Assembly (NCBI GenBank): GCA_964618075.1
Contig: CAZTZO010000001.1
Coordinates: forward strand, 1 to 64,000
From: CAYTMY01 sp964618075
GTDB lineage: Bacteria > Bacillota > Clostridia > Eubacteriales > Anaerofustaceae
Direction of reading: 5' to 3'
DNA length: 64,000 nucleotides
The notes below the pieces were generated by a model, which did no database searches, was not told where the DNA came from, and saw nothing but the letters and a program-made list of their open reading frames with translations. This document shows, piece after piece, positions 52,993-60,791 of the stretch (position 1 is the stretch's first letter; every line of letters starts with the position of its first letter). The translations under genes were made by a program, and so were the position numbers.

Positions 52993-54024
52993 ATGCAAAA
53001 ACGAATCGTGACAAGTAAGGAGACACAGTACGACCGCGAATTGGAGCGTTCGCTTCGCCCTGCTCTTTTGGACGAATACATAGGTCAGGAGATCGCAAAA
53101 AAAAGACTGAGTATTTTCATGAAGGCTGCAAGAGAAAGAAACGAGGCTCTTGATCATGTTTTATTGTACGGCCCTCCGGGGCTGGGCAAAACAACACTTG
53201 CACATATAATCGCAAATGAGATGAATGTAAATATAAGAATAACCAGCGGACCCGCAATTGAGAAGCCCGGTGATCTTGCGGCTATTTTAACTTCACTTAA
53301 AGCCAACGATGTTTTGTTTATAGACGAGATACACAGGCTGAATAAAGTCGTGGAAGAGGTTCTTTATCCTGCAATGGAGGATTACGCTCTTGACATTATA
53401 ATCGGTAAAGGTCCCGGCTCGAAATCAATCAGACTGGATTTGCAGCCCTTCACATTGATCGGTGCTACAACAAGAACAGGACTAATCTCCTCTCCCCTGC
53501 GCGATAGATTCGGTATAATAAACCGACTGGAGATGTATTCGATTGATGATTTGAAAAAGATTATCAAAAGAAGCGCAGATATACTAAATGTACCTATAGA
53601 TGACAGCGGCGCATCTGAGCTAGCCGGCCGTTCACGAGGTACGCCTCGTGTGGCGAATCGCTTTATTAAAAGAGTGCGCGACTATGCTCAGGTAATGGGA
53701 TGCGATACAATTGACGAAAAAATAACCTCCGAAGCCCTTGAGCTGCTTGAGGTTGATTCCACCGGACTTGATAAAACAGACAGAGCGTTTTTAGATACGA
53801 TAATCAATAAATTTAACGGCGGGCCGGTCGGAGTTGAAACATTAGCCGCAGTTATCGGTGAAGAAAAAGCGACTTTAGAGGATGTTTATGAACCGTATCT
53901 TATGCAGATAGGTTTTATAAAAAGGACCCCGAGAGGAAGAATAGCCACACCAAATGCATATAAACATCTCGGTATACCGTATAAAAATGAAGACGAACAA
54001 ATATATTTTGATATAGAGAAGTGA
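52993..54024 (+). CDS. ruvB: Holliday junction helicase ATPase RuvB
   Basis: A 343-residue AAA+ motor. [13 protein letters not shown] opens the protein; Walker A is [13 protein letters not shown] (about residue 56), Walker [11 protein letters not shown] (about 108), sensor 1 [10 protein letters not shown], the arginine finger region PLRDRFG, and sensor 2 [11 protein letters not shown]; the C-terminal winged helix has [10 protein letters not shown]. It pumps DNA through the RuvA-junction complex. It is followed by queA after one base, a common pairing in bacteria. Confidence 0.98.
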   Translation: MQKRIVTSKETQYDRELERSLRPALLDEYIGQEIAKKRLSIFMKAARERNEALDHVLLYGPPGLGKTTLAHIIANEMNVNIRITSGPAIEKPGDLAAILTSLKANDVLFIDEIHRLNKVVEEVLYPAMEDYALDIIIGKGPGSKSIRLDLQPFTLIGATTRTGLISSPLRDRFGIINRLEMYSIDDLKKIIKRSADILNVPIDDSGASELAGRSRGTPRVANRFIKRVRDYAQVMGCDTIDEKITSEALELLEVDSTGLDKTDRAFLDTIINKFNGGPVGVETLAAVIGEEKATLEDVYEPYLMQIGFIKRTPRGRIATPNAYKHLGIPYKNEDEQIYFDIEK

Positions 54025-54025
54025 C

Positions 54026-55051
54026 ATGAATACAGACGACTTTGATTATTATTTACCACAGGAGCTGATAGCACAGACATCTTTAGACGACAGAGCATCT
54101 TCAAGGCTGCTTGTAATCGACAGAAAAACGGATGGAAAAGAGGACAGAACTTTTCGAGATATAGTAGACTATTTAAACGAAGGTGATTGTCTTGTATTAA
54201 ATGATTCAAAAGTGATACCCGCAAGAATTTACGGAATAAAGGATGAAACAGGAGCAAAAATAGAATTCCTTTTGCATAAGCGCATATCCTCTACACAGTG
54301 GGAAGTTATGGCAAAGCCCGGTAAAAGGCTTAAAATCGGAACGCAGGTAACCTTTTCAAACGAATTAAAGGCTGTCGTCGAACAAAAAAAAGAGGACGGT
54401 CTTATTATTGTGCGATTTAGTTTTGAAGGCTCCCTATTTGCTATTTTACATAAGATCGGCGTTATGCCCCTTCCCCCATACATAAAGAAAAAACTGACGG
54501 ACGAAACAAGATACCAGACAGTATACGCCCTTAAGGAGGGCTCAAGCGCAGCACCGACGGCGGGCTTACATTTCACGAAAGAGCTGCTTAATAAAATAGA
54601 GTCCAAGGGCGTCAGAATTGTTTATATTACTCTCCATGTAGGCTTGGGCACCTTCCTTCCCGTGACAGCAAGCGATATAACACAGCACAAAATGCATACA
54701 GAATACTATGAAATTTCTCAGAATGCTGCCGATATAATAAACGAAACCAAACAAAATGGCGCAAAAGTATTTTGTGTAGGTACAACCTCTGTAAGAACTC
54801 TCGAAAGCAGCGCAAAGAATAATGACGGTAAAGTAGTGTCGGAATGCAAGGAAACAGATATATTTATTTACCCGGGATTTTCTTTTAAGGTGACAGACTG
54901 CCTTATTACAAATTTTCATCTTCCGAAATCAACTTTAATAATGCTTGTAAGCGCTTTTTATTCAAGGGAAAAAATTCTTAAGGCTTATAGTTATGCAGTT
55001 GAAAAGAAATACAGGTTCTTCAGCTTTGGAGATGCAATGCTTTTATTGTAG
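54026..55051 (+). CDS. queA: S-adenosylmethionine:tRNA ribosyltransferase-isomerase
   Basis: Transfers and isomerises the ribose of SAM to preQ1 at tRNA position 34, forming epoxyqueuosine. The 341 residues include FDYYLPQELIAQ, DRASSRLLVIDR, VLNDSKVIPARIYG, EGSSAAPTAGLHFTKELL, TLHVGLGTFLPV and VGTTSVRTLES, all typical of QueA. Last gene of the ruvA-ruvB-queA run. The repeat that trails the convergent tRNA-Leu(CAA) begins within a few bases of its stop. Confidence 0.96.
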   Translation: MNTDDFDYYLPQELIAQTSLDDRASSRLLVIDRKTDGKEDRTFRDIVDYLNEGDCLVLNDSKVIPARIYGIKDETGAKIEFLLHKRISSTQWEVMAKPGKRLKIGTQVTFSNELKAVVEQKKEDGLIIVRFSFEGSLFAILHKIGVMPLPPYIKKKLTDETRYQTVYALKEGSSAAPTAGLHFTKELLNKIESKGVRIVYITLHVGLGTFLPVTASDITQHKMHTEYYEISQNAADIINETKQNGAKVFCVGTTSVRTLESSAKNNDGKVVSECKETDIFIYPGFSFKVTDCLITNFHLPKSTLIMLVSAFYSREKILKAYSYAVEKKYRFFSFGDAMLLL

Positions 55052-55053
55052 GT

Positions 55054-55184
55054 TTGCGAGCGTAGCGAATACAATAAATAATCCTTGAACATTTATTTTG
55101 ACGACATAAAAAAGCCTTTACGACTCATGTGTTAAGCTTTGCTTATAAGCATGGGGTGGAAGGCTTTGCATTTCATAAAAATGG
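55054..55184 (-). repeat. tRNA-Leu 3'-flank repeat, copy A
   Basis: Directly behind tRNA-Leu(CAA), read on the minus strand, is a ~130-bp sequence (CACCATTTTTATGAAATGCA, then AAAGCCTTCCACCCCATGCT and onward to TTCGCTACGC). It is closely matched, in the same orientation to its tRNA, by the two copies behind tRNA-Leu(GAG) at 57802-58347. It contains AAAGCC...GGCTTTTTT and an inner TGCTTATAAGCA palindrome, so part of it probably works as the tRNA terminator. Confidence 0.85.
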
Positions 55185-55268
55185 TGCCGGAAGCGGGGGT
55201 CGAACCCGCACGGTATCGCTACCACTGGATTTTGAGTCCAGCACGTCTGCCAATTCCATCATTCCGGC
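55182..55268 (-). tRNA. tRNA-Leu (anticodon CAA)
   Basis: An 87-nt gene including an encoded CCA. The acceptor stem GCCGGAA pairs with TTCCGGC; the anticodon arm is CTGGA-CTCAAAA-TCCAG, giving anticodon CAA; there is a long class II variable arm (TGGTAGCGATACC) and a T arm GCGGG-TTCGACC-CCCGC. It reads UUG codons. Confidence 0.95.
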
Positions 55269-55384
55269 TTATAACATAGAAATTATATAAAAAAAATGCT
55301 CACATTGCAAGGATTATATTATTCCTTTTATAAATATAGTTTGAATAAGTACGATATGTTATAATTTGCACGGAGGAAGTAATA

Positions 55385-56101
55385 ATGTACAGTTATGTTT
55401 GTGAAAAAAGCCTTGCCTATGCAGTCGAAAGCGCTATGAAAGCTTTATCGAAAAACGGCATAATCGAAAAGCGCGAGAATCAGGACAGAACAGACACTAT
55501 GAAAGAAATACAAATAGTTATAGATGTTACTGAGCCGATGAGCGAGCCGTTTATAAGCAAGGCAATGCCCTGTGATATAAATATACTGCTTAATTATGAA
55601 GATGAATTCATAGATGGTACAGGCGATGATGTAGGCTGGAAATATACTTATCATAGCTTATACAGCAAATATTACGATCAGGTGATATCTGAGCTTAGGA
55701 GAAATCCCAAAACAAGGCGAGCGTGTATAGCGCTGGCTCAGGGTGATATAAACTTTACCTCAGACCCACCATGTCTTCAGCTTATAATGTTTAACATTGT
55801 CAAGGATATGCTTGAAATTACCGTAGTATTCCGTAGTAACGACGCTGTGAAGGCCTTCCCCATGAATATTCAGGCTGTAGCCGCGCTCCAAAGAAAGGTC
55901 GCCTTACAGCTTGGTTATGAGTTGGGCGCGCTTCATTATGTTGCAAATAATTTTCATGCATATCACAAAGACTTTGATTTGCTTGAAAAGTATATATCAT
56001 TATTTGATAGATATACGACTCCTGATACACTGCACAGAAAAACGTATTCTTACGCCCAATATCTCGATGCAAAGGAAAAGAAAAACAATATTAATAAATA
56101 A
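55385..56101 (+). CDS. Thymidylate synthase-like protein
   Basis: A 238-residue protein with the thymidylate synthase catalytic layout but divergent sequence. Seen are RRNPKTRRACIALAQ (phosphate-binding Arg region, about residues 105-119), the putative catalytic Cys in DPPCLQLIMFNI (about 129), VVFRSNDAVKAFPMNIQAV with the Asn that selects uracil, and HYVANNFHAYHKD near 190. Family members methylate or hydroxymethylate pyrimidine nucleotides. The N-terminal part differs from standard ThyA, so it could be a dTMP synthase or a related dNMP-modifying enzyme. CGGAGG precedes the ATG. It stands alone between two tRNA genes. Confidence 0.75.
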   Translation: MYSYVCEKSLAYAVESAMKALSKNGIIEKRENQDRTDTMKEIQIVIDVTEPMSEPFISKAMPCDINILLNYEDEFIDGTGDDVGWKYTYHSLYSKYYDQVISELRRNPKTRRACIALAQGDINFTSDPPCLQLIMFNIVKDMLEITVVFRSNDAVKAFPMNIQAVAALQRKVALQLGYELGALHYVANNFHAYHKDFDLLEKYISLFDRYTTPDTLHRKTYSYAQYLDAKEKKNNINK

Positions 56102-56152
56102 AGTAATTGTCTTGCATTTAAAGAGTGTTTTTTATATAATATTTAATGTTGT

Positions 56153-56228
56153 GGGGGATTAGCTCAGTTGGGAGAGCGTTTGACTGGCAGTCAAAAGGTC
56201 AGGGGTTCGAGCCCCCTATTCTCCACCA
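56153..56228 (+). tRNA. tRNA-Ala (anticodon GGC)
   Basis: A 76-nt gene with encoded CCA. The acceptor stem GGGGGAT pairs with ATTCTCC and includes the G3-U70 pair that identifies alanine tRNAs. The anticodon arm is TTTGA-CTGGCAG-TCAAA, giving GGC; the T arm is AGGGG-TTCGAGC-CCCCT. Confidence 0.96.
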
Positions 56229-56254
56229 TTTAAGAACAATAATTACTATTTGAG

Positions 56255-56283
56255 AACGCCTTGACATGTCAAGGCGTTTTTTA
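56255..56283 (+). terminator. Terminator of tRNA-Ala
   Basis: AACGCCTTGACATGTCAAGGCGTT is a nearly perfect hairpin followed by TTTTTA, 26 bp after the tRNA. The following stretch up to 56546 shows no gene, repeat or structured RNA that I can recognise. Confidence 0.88.
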
Positions 56284-56546
56284 TGCGTAAAGATAGTTCT
56301 TTCTCCGGTACAAAAGTTAAGCTTAAAACCATGATGATTCTCGTTTTATAATAAATCTAAAGCTCATTGATAATTATATCCATTAATATCAAATACCTGT
56401 TTGCATTGTAGCTATCTTATGTAGTAGCAGTAAACAAAACATCGTAAGCAAGAGTTACGTTATCTCTTAAAAAGCCTTAGATCGGTTTTTGCATAGGACT
56501 TAAATCCTGAATACCTTCTTTAACAGAACAGTACCGAATCTACATA

Positions 56547-56575
56547 TTGACATTTTAAACTAAATATAGTATTTT
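56547..56575 (+). promoter_or_regulatory. Candidate promoter of lipoprotein gene
   Basis: TTGACA and TATTTT are 17 bp apart, about 45 bp before the lipoprotein ATG. The -10 is weak. Confidence 0.5.
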
Positions 56576-56621
56576 ATTATTATACTCAATTTGCAATATA
56601 ATAAAAAATAAGGATTATGTC

Positions 56622-57032
56622 ATGAGAAAAATATCAAATAATATTTTACTTTTAGTGATATGTTTTATTTTTGTTCTTGCTATAAGTGGATGCTCTGTGT
56701 TTTGCAAACATGAATGGGAAGATGTATATGAAACAAAATCTACTACTGTATTAAAGGACGTTTGGGTAATTGATGAACCGGGTCACTATACTTATGAAAC
56801 CATAAAATATTATGAGTGTACCTGCGGTCAAAAGTGGTATGCTGTTGATGAAAAGTATTCACAGCACATAGTCGGTCTTGAGTACGAAGACCGTTTAACC
56901 GAGCAATATGAAACTATTTCAGTTTGGCATGACGAAGTAGGTCATATGGAGCAGCAGGAAGTAATTGAAGAAGAACAGGTTTTAGTAGGTAAAAAGTGTG
57001 TAAAGTGCTCAAAAACGAGTAGCATAAAATAG
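56622..57032 (+). CDS. Small secreted lipoprotein, unknown function
   Basis: A 136-residue protein with a lipoprotein signal peptide (hydrophobic core about residues 8-20, lipobox AISGC, lipidated Cys at 24). The mature part is acidic and has two Cys pairs, CTCGQ (about 69-71) and CVKCS (about 128-131), that may form a small zinc site. The spacing and HEWEDVYE opening resemble zinc-ribbon-like surface proteins, but I do not recognise a family. AAGGA precedes the ATG. It is isolated, with A+T-rich sequence on both sides; 57033-57163 holds no visible feature. Confidence 0.65.
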   Translation: MRKISNNILLLVICFIFVLAISGCSVFCKHEWEDVYETKSTTVLKDVWVIDEPGHYTYETIKYYECTCGQKWYAVDEKYSQHIVGLEYEDRLTEQYETISVWHDEVGHMEQQEVIEEEQVLVGKKCVKCSKTSSIK

Positions 57033-57163
57033 AGTAAAACAAAATAGTAATATGTGTAAGCAAATGAACTTTTATTTATGTTGCCTTAATCTATAAGATA
57101 ATTTCTAATGTCATAAATGAAAAAGTTTTATGGCTAACTTTAGTTTGAAAATAGTGATGTGGA

Positions 57164-57556
57164 TTAGTTATTTTTTTTCATATTAATACCGAAACCACCG
57201 CATATTGCTGCAATAACGATAAATAGTGGAGCCTTTAAAAGAAACCCCGTCACATCACAGTTCGTGCCGTTTGCAATGATGCCGGTTAACAGGATAAGCA
57301 ATAAAAAGAAAACTGCGGATATTACGGCGTTCAACCAGCCTCTTTTTTCGCTGATACGTGCGCATAAAAAAGCCGATATCATCAGACAAAGAGTCATGAT
57401 ACAATAAGAGCATATATTCAAAACACTTAACGATAAATTGAGATAATAGCCTGAAATTTCAAAGATAAGTGTCAGTAAGATATATAAAAGAAACGAGCTT
57501 AAAACATATATGCTTTTTTTAAAAAGTGTTTTATTTAGGCAAAGCTTTATATTCAT
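57164..57556 (-). CDS. Small membrane protein, TIGR04086-like
   Basis: A 130-residue protein with four hydrophobic segments (about residues 13-36, 42-64, 72-94 and 103-122), a SEKRGWLNAVISAVFF loop between the second and third, and a Gly-rich end (AAICGGFGINMKKNN). Length, four-helix plan and the RGWLNA motif resemble the TIGR04086/YrzE group of Firmicute membrane proteins of unknown role. GGGAGGTC precedes the ATG. No operon partner. Confidence 0.6.
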   Translation of the reverse strand: MNIKLCLNKTLFKKSIYVLSSFLLYILLTLIFEISGYYLNLSLSVLNICSYCIMTLCLMISAFLCARISEKRGWLNAVISAVFFLLLILLTGIIANGTNCDVTGFLLKAPLFIVIAAICGGFGINMKKNN

Positions 57557-57736
57557 GAAGACCTCCCGAATATATATTCAGTTATATATATGCATAAAAA
57601 AGTCATTCATTGATAACAAATTTAAGATTTAGGGTTTATAAATGTGTATGCATAAATATTTAGGATCGTTTGAGTAAAAAAATCGCATTTGTTATTGTTT
57701 TTTATAATGCGGTATTGTATAATATCAAAGCGTTGT

Positions 57737-57821
57737 GCGAGAGTGCTGGAATTGGCAGACAGGCACGTTTGAGGGGCGTGTGTCAACAGACGTACGGGTT
57801 CAAGTCCCGTCTCTCGCACCA
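57737..57821 (+). tRNA. tRNA-Leu (anticodon GAG)
   Basis: An 85-nt gene with encoded CCA. The acceptor stem GCGAGAG pairs with CTCTCGC; the anticodon arm CACGT-TTGAGGG-GCGTG gives GAG; the class II variable arm is GTGTCAACAGAC and the T arm is ACGGG-TTCAAGT-CCCGT. The last 20 bases are repeated twice downstream. Confidence 0.95.
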
Positions 57822-58347
57822 TTTTTATGAAATGCAAAGCCTTCCACCCCATGCTTATAAGCAAAGCTTAACGCATGAGTTGTAATGGCTTTTTTATATC
57901 GTCAAAATAAGTATTTAAAGAAATATTATCATAAGGTATTCGCTACGCGCTAAAAAAAGCGCTACGCTCATGTATTTTGCCGCCATATAAACTCTTCGTA
58001 ATATCATTCCTTTTAAGCAAGCTTAAAGTATGATATTCCTCATCCTTTGCATTTCTTATTTTTTAAGTCCCGTCTAACGCACCATTTTTATGAAATGCAA
58101 AGCCTTCCACCCCATGCTTATAAGCAAAGCTTAACGCATGAGTTGTAATGGCTTTTTTATATCGTCAAAATAAGTATTTAAAGAAATATTATCATAAGGT
58201 ATTCGCTACGCGCTAAAAAAAGCGCTACGCTCATGTATTTTGCCGCCATATAAACTCTTCGTAATATCATTCCTTTTAAGCAAGCTTAAAGTATGATATT
58301 CCTCATCCTTTGCATTTCTTATTTTTCAAGTCCCGTCTAACGCACCA
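57802..58347 (+). repeat. 263-bp tandem duplication behind tRNA-Leu(GAG)
   Basis: Two head-to-tail 263-bp units (57802-58064 and 58065-58327) are nearly identical and are followed by a 20-base partial third unit (58328-58347). Each unit begins with the last 20 bases of the tRNA-Leu: AAGTCCCGTCTCTCGCACCA in the tRNA and AAGTCCCGTCTAACGCACCA in both later copies. The first ~130 bp of each unit match copy A behind tRNA-Leu(CAA). The units also hold a hairpin-prone GCGCTAAAAAAAGCGC segment and carry no ORF of note. The tRNA's own terminator lies just after the last copy, so the units sit between tRNA and terminator. Duplication or integration at the tRNA 3' end are both possible. Confidence 0.88.
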
Positions 58348-58358
58348 TAAAAGGTTTT

Positions 58359-58397
58359 TACTCGAACTGCTTTTATTATAAGCACTTCGAGTTTTTT
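58359..58397 (+). terminator. Terminator downstream of tRNA-Leu(GAG) repeats
   Basis: ACTCGAA-C-TGCTT pairs with AAGCA-CTTCGAGT and is followed by TTTTTTC. It follows the third tRNA-end copy by 11 bp and was probably the original tRNA-Leu terminator. The remaining gap to 58555 shows only A+T-rich sequence. Confidence 0.8.
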
Positions 58398-58555
58398 CTT
58401 TGTTTCTTTGTTAAAAAAACCGTCTTAACTCTACGGTCTGTTTAAAGAAAAAAAACACTTAAATAATACCCGCTTTATTGGACTGATAGAAAGAAAGTAA
58501 GGTAAATATTGTCTTTTTAAAATAACTTTATTTAAATAACAGTCGGCTATATTTA

Positions 58556-59068
58556 TTATACTACTTTATTTATTTTCTTATAAATTAGATAGGCGATCAA
58601 GCTTCCTATGGCAGCCGTTATCAGCTGATTATAAGAAAACATAGCTTTAACAACTATCTGCTGTGCTATAGGAAGTGCTGATGCGAAAAACGGTATGATT
58701 AGAAAAGAAACCATTAACCATAATGCCGCTGCTTTCAAAACCGAGCCTGTCACCAGACCGACTATTAAACGCTTTCTTAACAGACACACGCATAATGATA
58801 TAATCATATTTCCAATTGCCACAGCGATCACCATTTGAGGCACTAATTGCATTATCGGCGCAAAACCAAACAGCATCGCGCATACCGGGCTTAAAACCGA
58901 TAAAATCAAACCTCCGATAAGTCCTACCATAAGCGTTGCCAATATAATTGTTGCATTTACAATAGGGCCTGTTATAAACTGAGAAATCGACTTAAAGTAT
59001 TGCGCTGCCAGACATATTGCAAGCAGCACTGCCATAGTAGCAATTTTTTTGGTATTAGCGTTTTTCAT
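58556..59068 (-). CDS. ECF transporter S-component-like membrane protein
   Basis: A 170-residue protein with about five or six hydrophobic segments and a short basic start [21 protein letters not shown]. The pattern [29 protein letters not shown] resembles substrate-binding S components of energy-coupling-factor vitamin and precursor transporters. The energising EcfA/EcfT genes are not in the window. Its start overlaps the pyrG stop by 14 bp, so it is translated from the pyrG message; this hints at, but does not prove, a link to pyrimidine supply. Substrate unknown. Confidence 0.75.
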   Translation of the reverse strand: MKNANTKKIATMAVLLAICLAAQYFKSISQFITGPIVNATIILATLMVGLIGGLILSVLSPVCAMLFGFAPIMQLVPQMVIAVAIGNMIISLCVCLLRKRLIVGLVTGSVLKAAALWLMVSFLIIPFFASALPIAQQIVVKAMFSYNQLITAAIGSLIAYLIYKKINKVV

Positions 59069-60665
59069 TGTTCAACACCGCCTTAATAAAATTTTCAAAC
59101 AGAGGATGAGGACGGTTTGGTCTTGATTTGAACTCCGGATGAAATTGGACTCCGACATACCAAATATGCTTTGGTAATTCTATTATTTCAACAAGACCTC
59201 TGTCTTCATTTTCTCCGACAAACGATAATCCCGCATCAGAAAGCACCTGTTTATATTTATTATTGAACTCATATCTATGTCTGTGTCTCTCAATTATCTT
59301 TTCGGCATTGTAGATTCCTTTTACCATGGAACCTTCTTTTAAGGTGCAGTCATAGCCGCCTAATCTGAGCGTTCCTCCGATATTATTCATATTATTACGT
59401 TGATCAAGCATTAAATCAATGACAGGGTATTGCGTATTCGGGTCTATTTCTGTTGTATTTGCTCCTTCTAAACCCAATACATTTCGCGCGTATTCGATAA
59501 CGGCTATCTGCATACCCAAGCACAAACCAAAATACGGAATGTTGTTTTCTCTTGCGTATTTTGCCGCCGCTATCTTACCTTCAAGACCTCTTTGTCCAAA
59601 GCCTCCCGGTACGAGTATGCCGTCAATATCATCAAGAATCTTTTTCGCTCCGTCGGACTCGATATCCTCAGCGTTTATCCACTTCAAATTAACCTTTGCT
59701 TCGTTAGCTATCCCTGCATGACTGAGCTCTTCTGAAACAGATAGATACGCATCGTGCAGTTCGATATACTTCCCTACTATACCGATAGTGCATTCCCTTT
59801 TGGGTTCAAGAGCTTTTCTTACCATTTCTGTCCATTCTGTTAAATCGGGCTGTACATTTTCGATATTTAAAGTCTTACATATAGCACTGCATATACCTTT
59901 CTTTTCAAGCATCAAAGGGACTTCGTACAAAGAACGTCCGTTAAGGTTTTCTATAACACATTCCTGTGAAATATTACAGAATAATCCTATTTTAGACCTG
60001 ATGCTTTCGCTTATTGGGTATTCGCTGCGACAAACTATAATATCCGGCTGTATTCCCAAGCCCTGCAATTCCTTTACGCTGTGCTGCGTCGGTTTTGATT
60101 TAAGCTCTCCTGCTGCGGCTATGTATGGTATCAAGGTAACATGGATAAAACAGGTCTGTGCAATACCTGATTCCGTTTTAAGCTGTCTTATTGCCTCTAA
60201 AAACGGCAGTGATTCTATATCACCGACGGTACCTCCTATTTCGACTATAAGTATATCGGGTTTAAATGTATCTTTAACTTTTCGTATTCGATTTTTTATC
60301 TCATCAGTGATGTGAGGTATAACCTGAACAGTCCCACCGTTATAGGCTCCCTGTCTTTCCTTTTCTATAACAGAAAGATAGACCTGTCCTGTGGTTGCGT
60401 TATTACACCGAGACAATTCTTCGTCTATGAATCTTTCATAATGTCCTATATCAAGATCCGTTTCAGCCCCGTCGTTTGTAACATATACCTCTCCGTGTTG
60501 GTATGGATTCATAGTTCCCGGGTCTACGTTTATATACGGGTCGAGCTTGCATATAGAAACGCTGTATCCCCTGCTTTTGAACAATCTGCCAATAGACGCT
60601 GCTGTGATCCCTTTGCCCAGTGAGGATACGACTCCACCTGTCACAAATATAGTTTTAGTTCCCAT
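59055..60665 (-). CDS. pyrG: CTP synthase
   Basis: Makes CTP from UTP, ATP and glutamine. The 536-residue protein has the N-terminal synthetase domain ([54 protein letters not shown]) and the C-terminal class I glutamine amidotransferase with the Cys in [17 protein letters not shown] (about residue 380) and the catalytic His-Pro-Glu in [11 protein letters not shown] (about 511). The leader carries a CTP-sensing attenuator. It overlaps the downstream ECF S-component gene. Confidence 0.98.
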   Translation of the reverse strand: MGTKTIFVTGGVVSSLGKGITAASIGRLFKSRGYSVSICKLDPYINVDPGTMNPYQHGEVYVTNDGAETDLDIGHYERFIDEELSRCNNATTGQVYLSVIEKERQGAYNGGTVQVIPHITDEIKNRIRKVKDTFKPDILIVEIGGTVGDIESLPFLEAIRQLKTESGIAQTCFIHVTLIPYIAAAGELKSKPTQHSVKELQGLGIQPDIIVCRSEYPISESIRSKIGLFCNISQECVIENLNGRSLYEVPLMLEKKGICSAICKTLNIENVQPDLTEWTEMVRKALEPKRECTIGIVGKYIELHDAYLSVSEELSHAGIANEAKVNLKWINAEDIESDGAKKILDDIDGILVPGGFGQRGLEGKIAAAKYARENNIPYFGLCLGMQIAVIEYARNVLGLEGANTTEIDPNTQYPVIDLMLDQRNNMNNIGGTLRLGGYDCTLKEGSMVKGIYNAEKIIERHRHRYEFNNKYKQVLSDAGLSFVGENEDRGLVEIIELPKHIWYVGVQFHPEFKSRPNRPHPLFENFIKAVLNNEKR

Positions 60666-60690
60666 TTACGATTCCTCCCTAATATCACCA

Positions 60691-60745
60691 AAAAATAAAA
60701 ACGCTCCTATATTTCAAGGAGCGTTCACCTCTTCTAAGGGTGCCC
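60691..60745 (-). promoter_or_regulatory. pyrG leader: reiterative-transcription attenuator
   Basis: The transcript should begin 5'-GGGCACC at 60745, six bases after the -10 hexamer. A terminator follows: AACGCTCCT pairs with AGGAGCGTT and is followed by TTTATTTTTT (60691-60725). In Bacillus pyrG, low CTP stalls polymerase after GGG, extra G residues are added, and the poly-G start pairs with the CU-rich 5' arm of the terminator. Here the arm CGCTCCTT can play that part. The elements are seen; the mechanism is inferred from the Bacillus case. Confidence 0.82.
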
Positions 60746-60750
60746 TTATG

Positions 60751-60778
60751 ATTATATCATCATAAGAAAGATTTGCAA
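60751..60778 (-). promoter_or_regulatory. sigma-A promoter of pyrG
   Basis: On the minus strand TTGCAA and TATAAT are 16 bp apart, placing the start at the GGGC run of the attenuator leader. The -35 lies just after the stop of the upstream PucR-type gene. Confidence 0.75.
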
Positions 60779-60791
60779 TACGGATAATGCA

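Noticed and set aside
56255..56278. Palindrome CCTTGACATGTCAAGG as an operator
   Set aside because: It extends into a long G+C stem with a T run directly after tRNA-Ala, which is a terminator.
57622..57864. Minus-strand ORF containing ETGLEPVRLLTHAPQTCLSA
   Set aside because: It is the well-known false ORF made by translating the antisense of a tRNA-Leu; the tRNA folds cleanly on the plus strand.
57802..58347. CRISPR array
   Set aside because: The repeat unit is 263 bp with no short repeat-spacer pattern and no cas genes.
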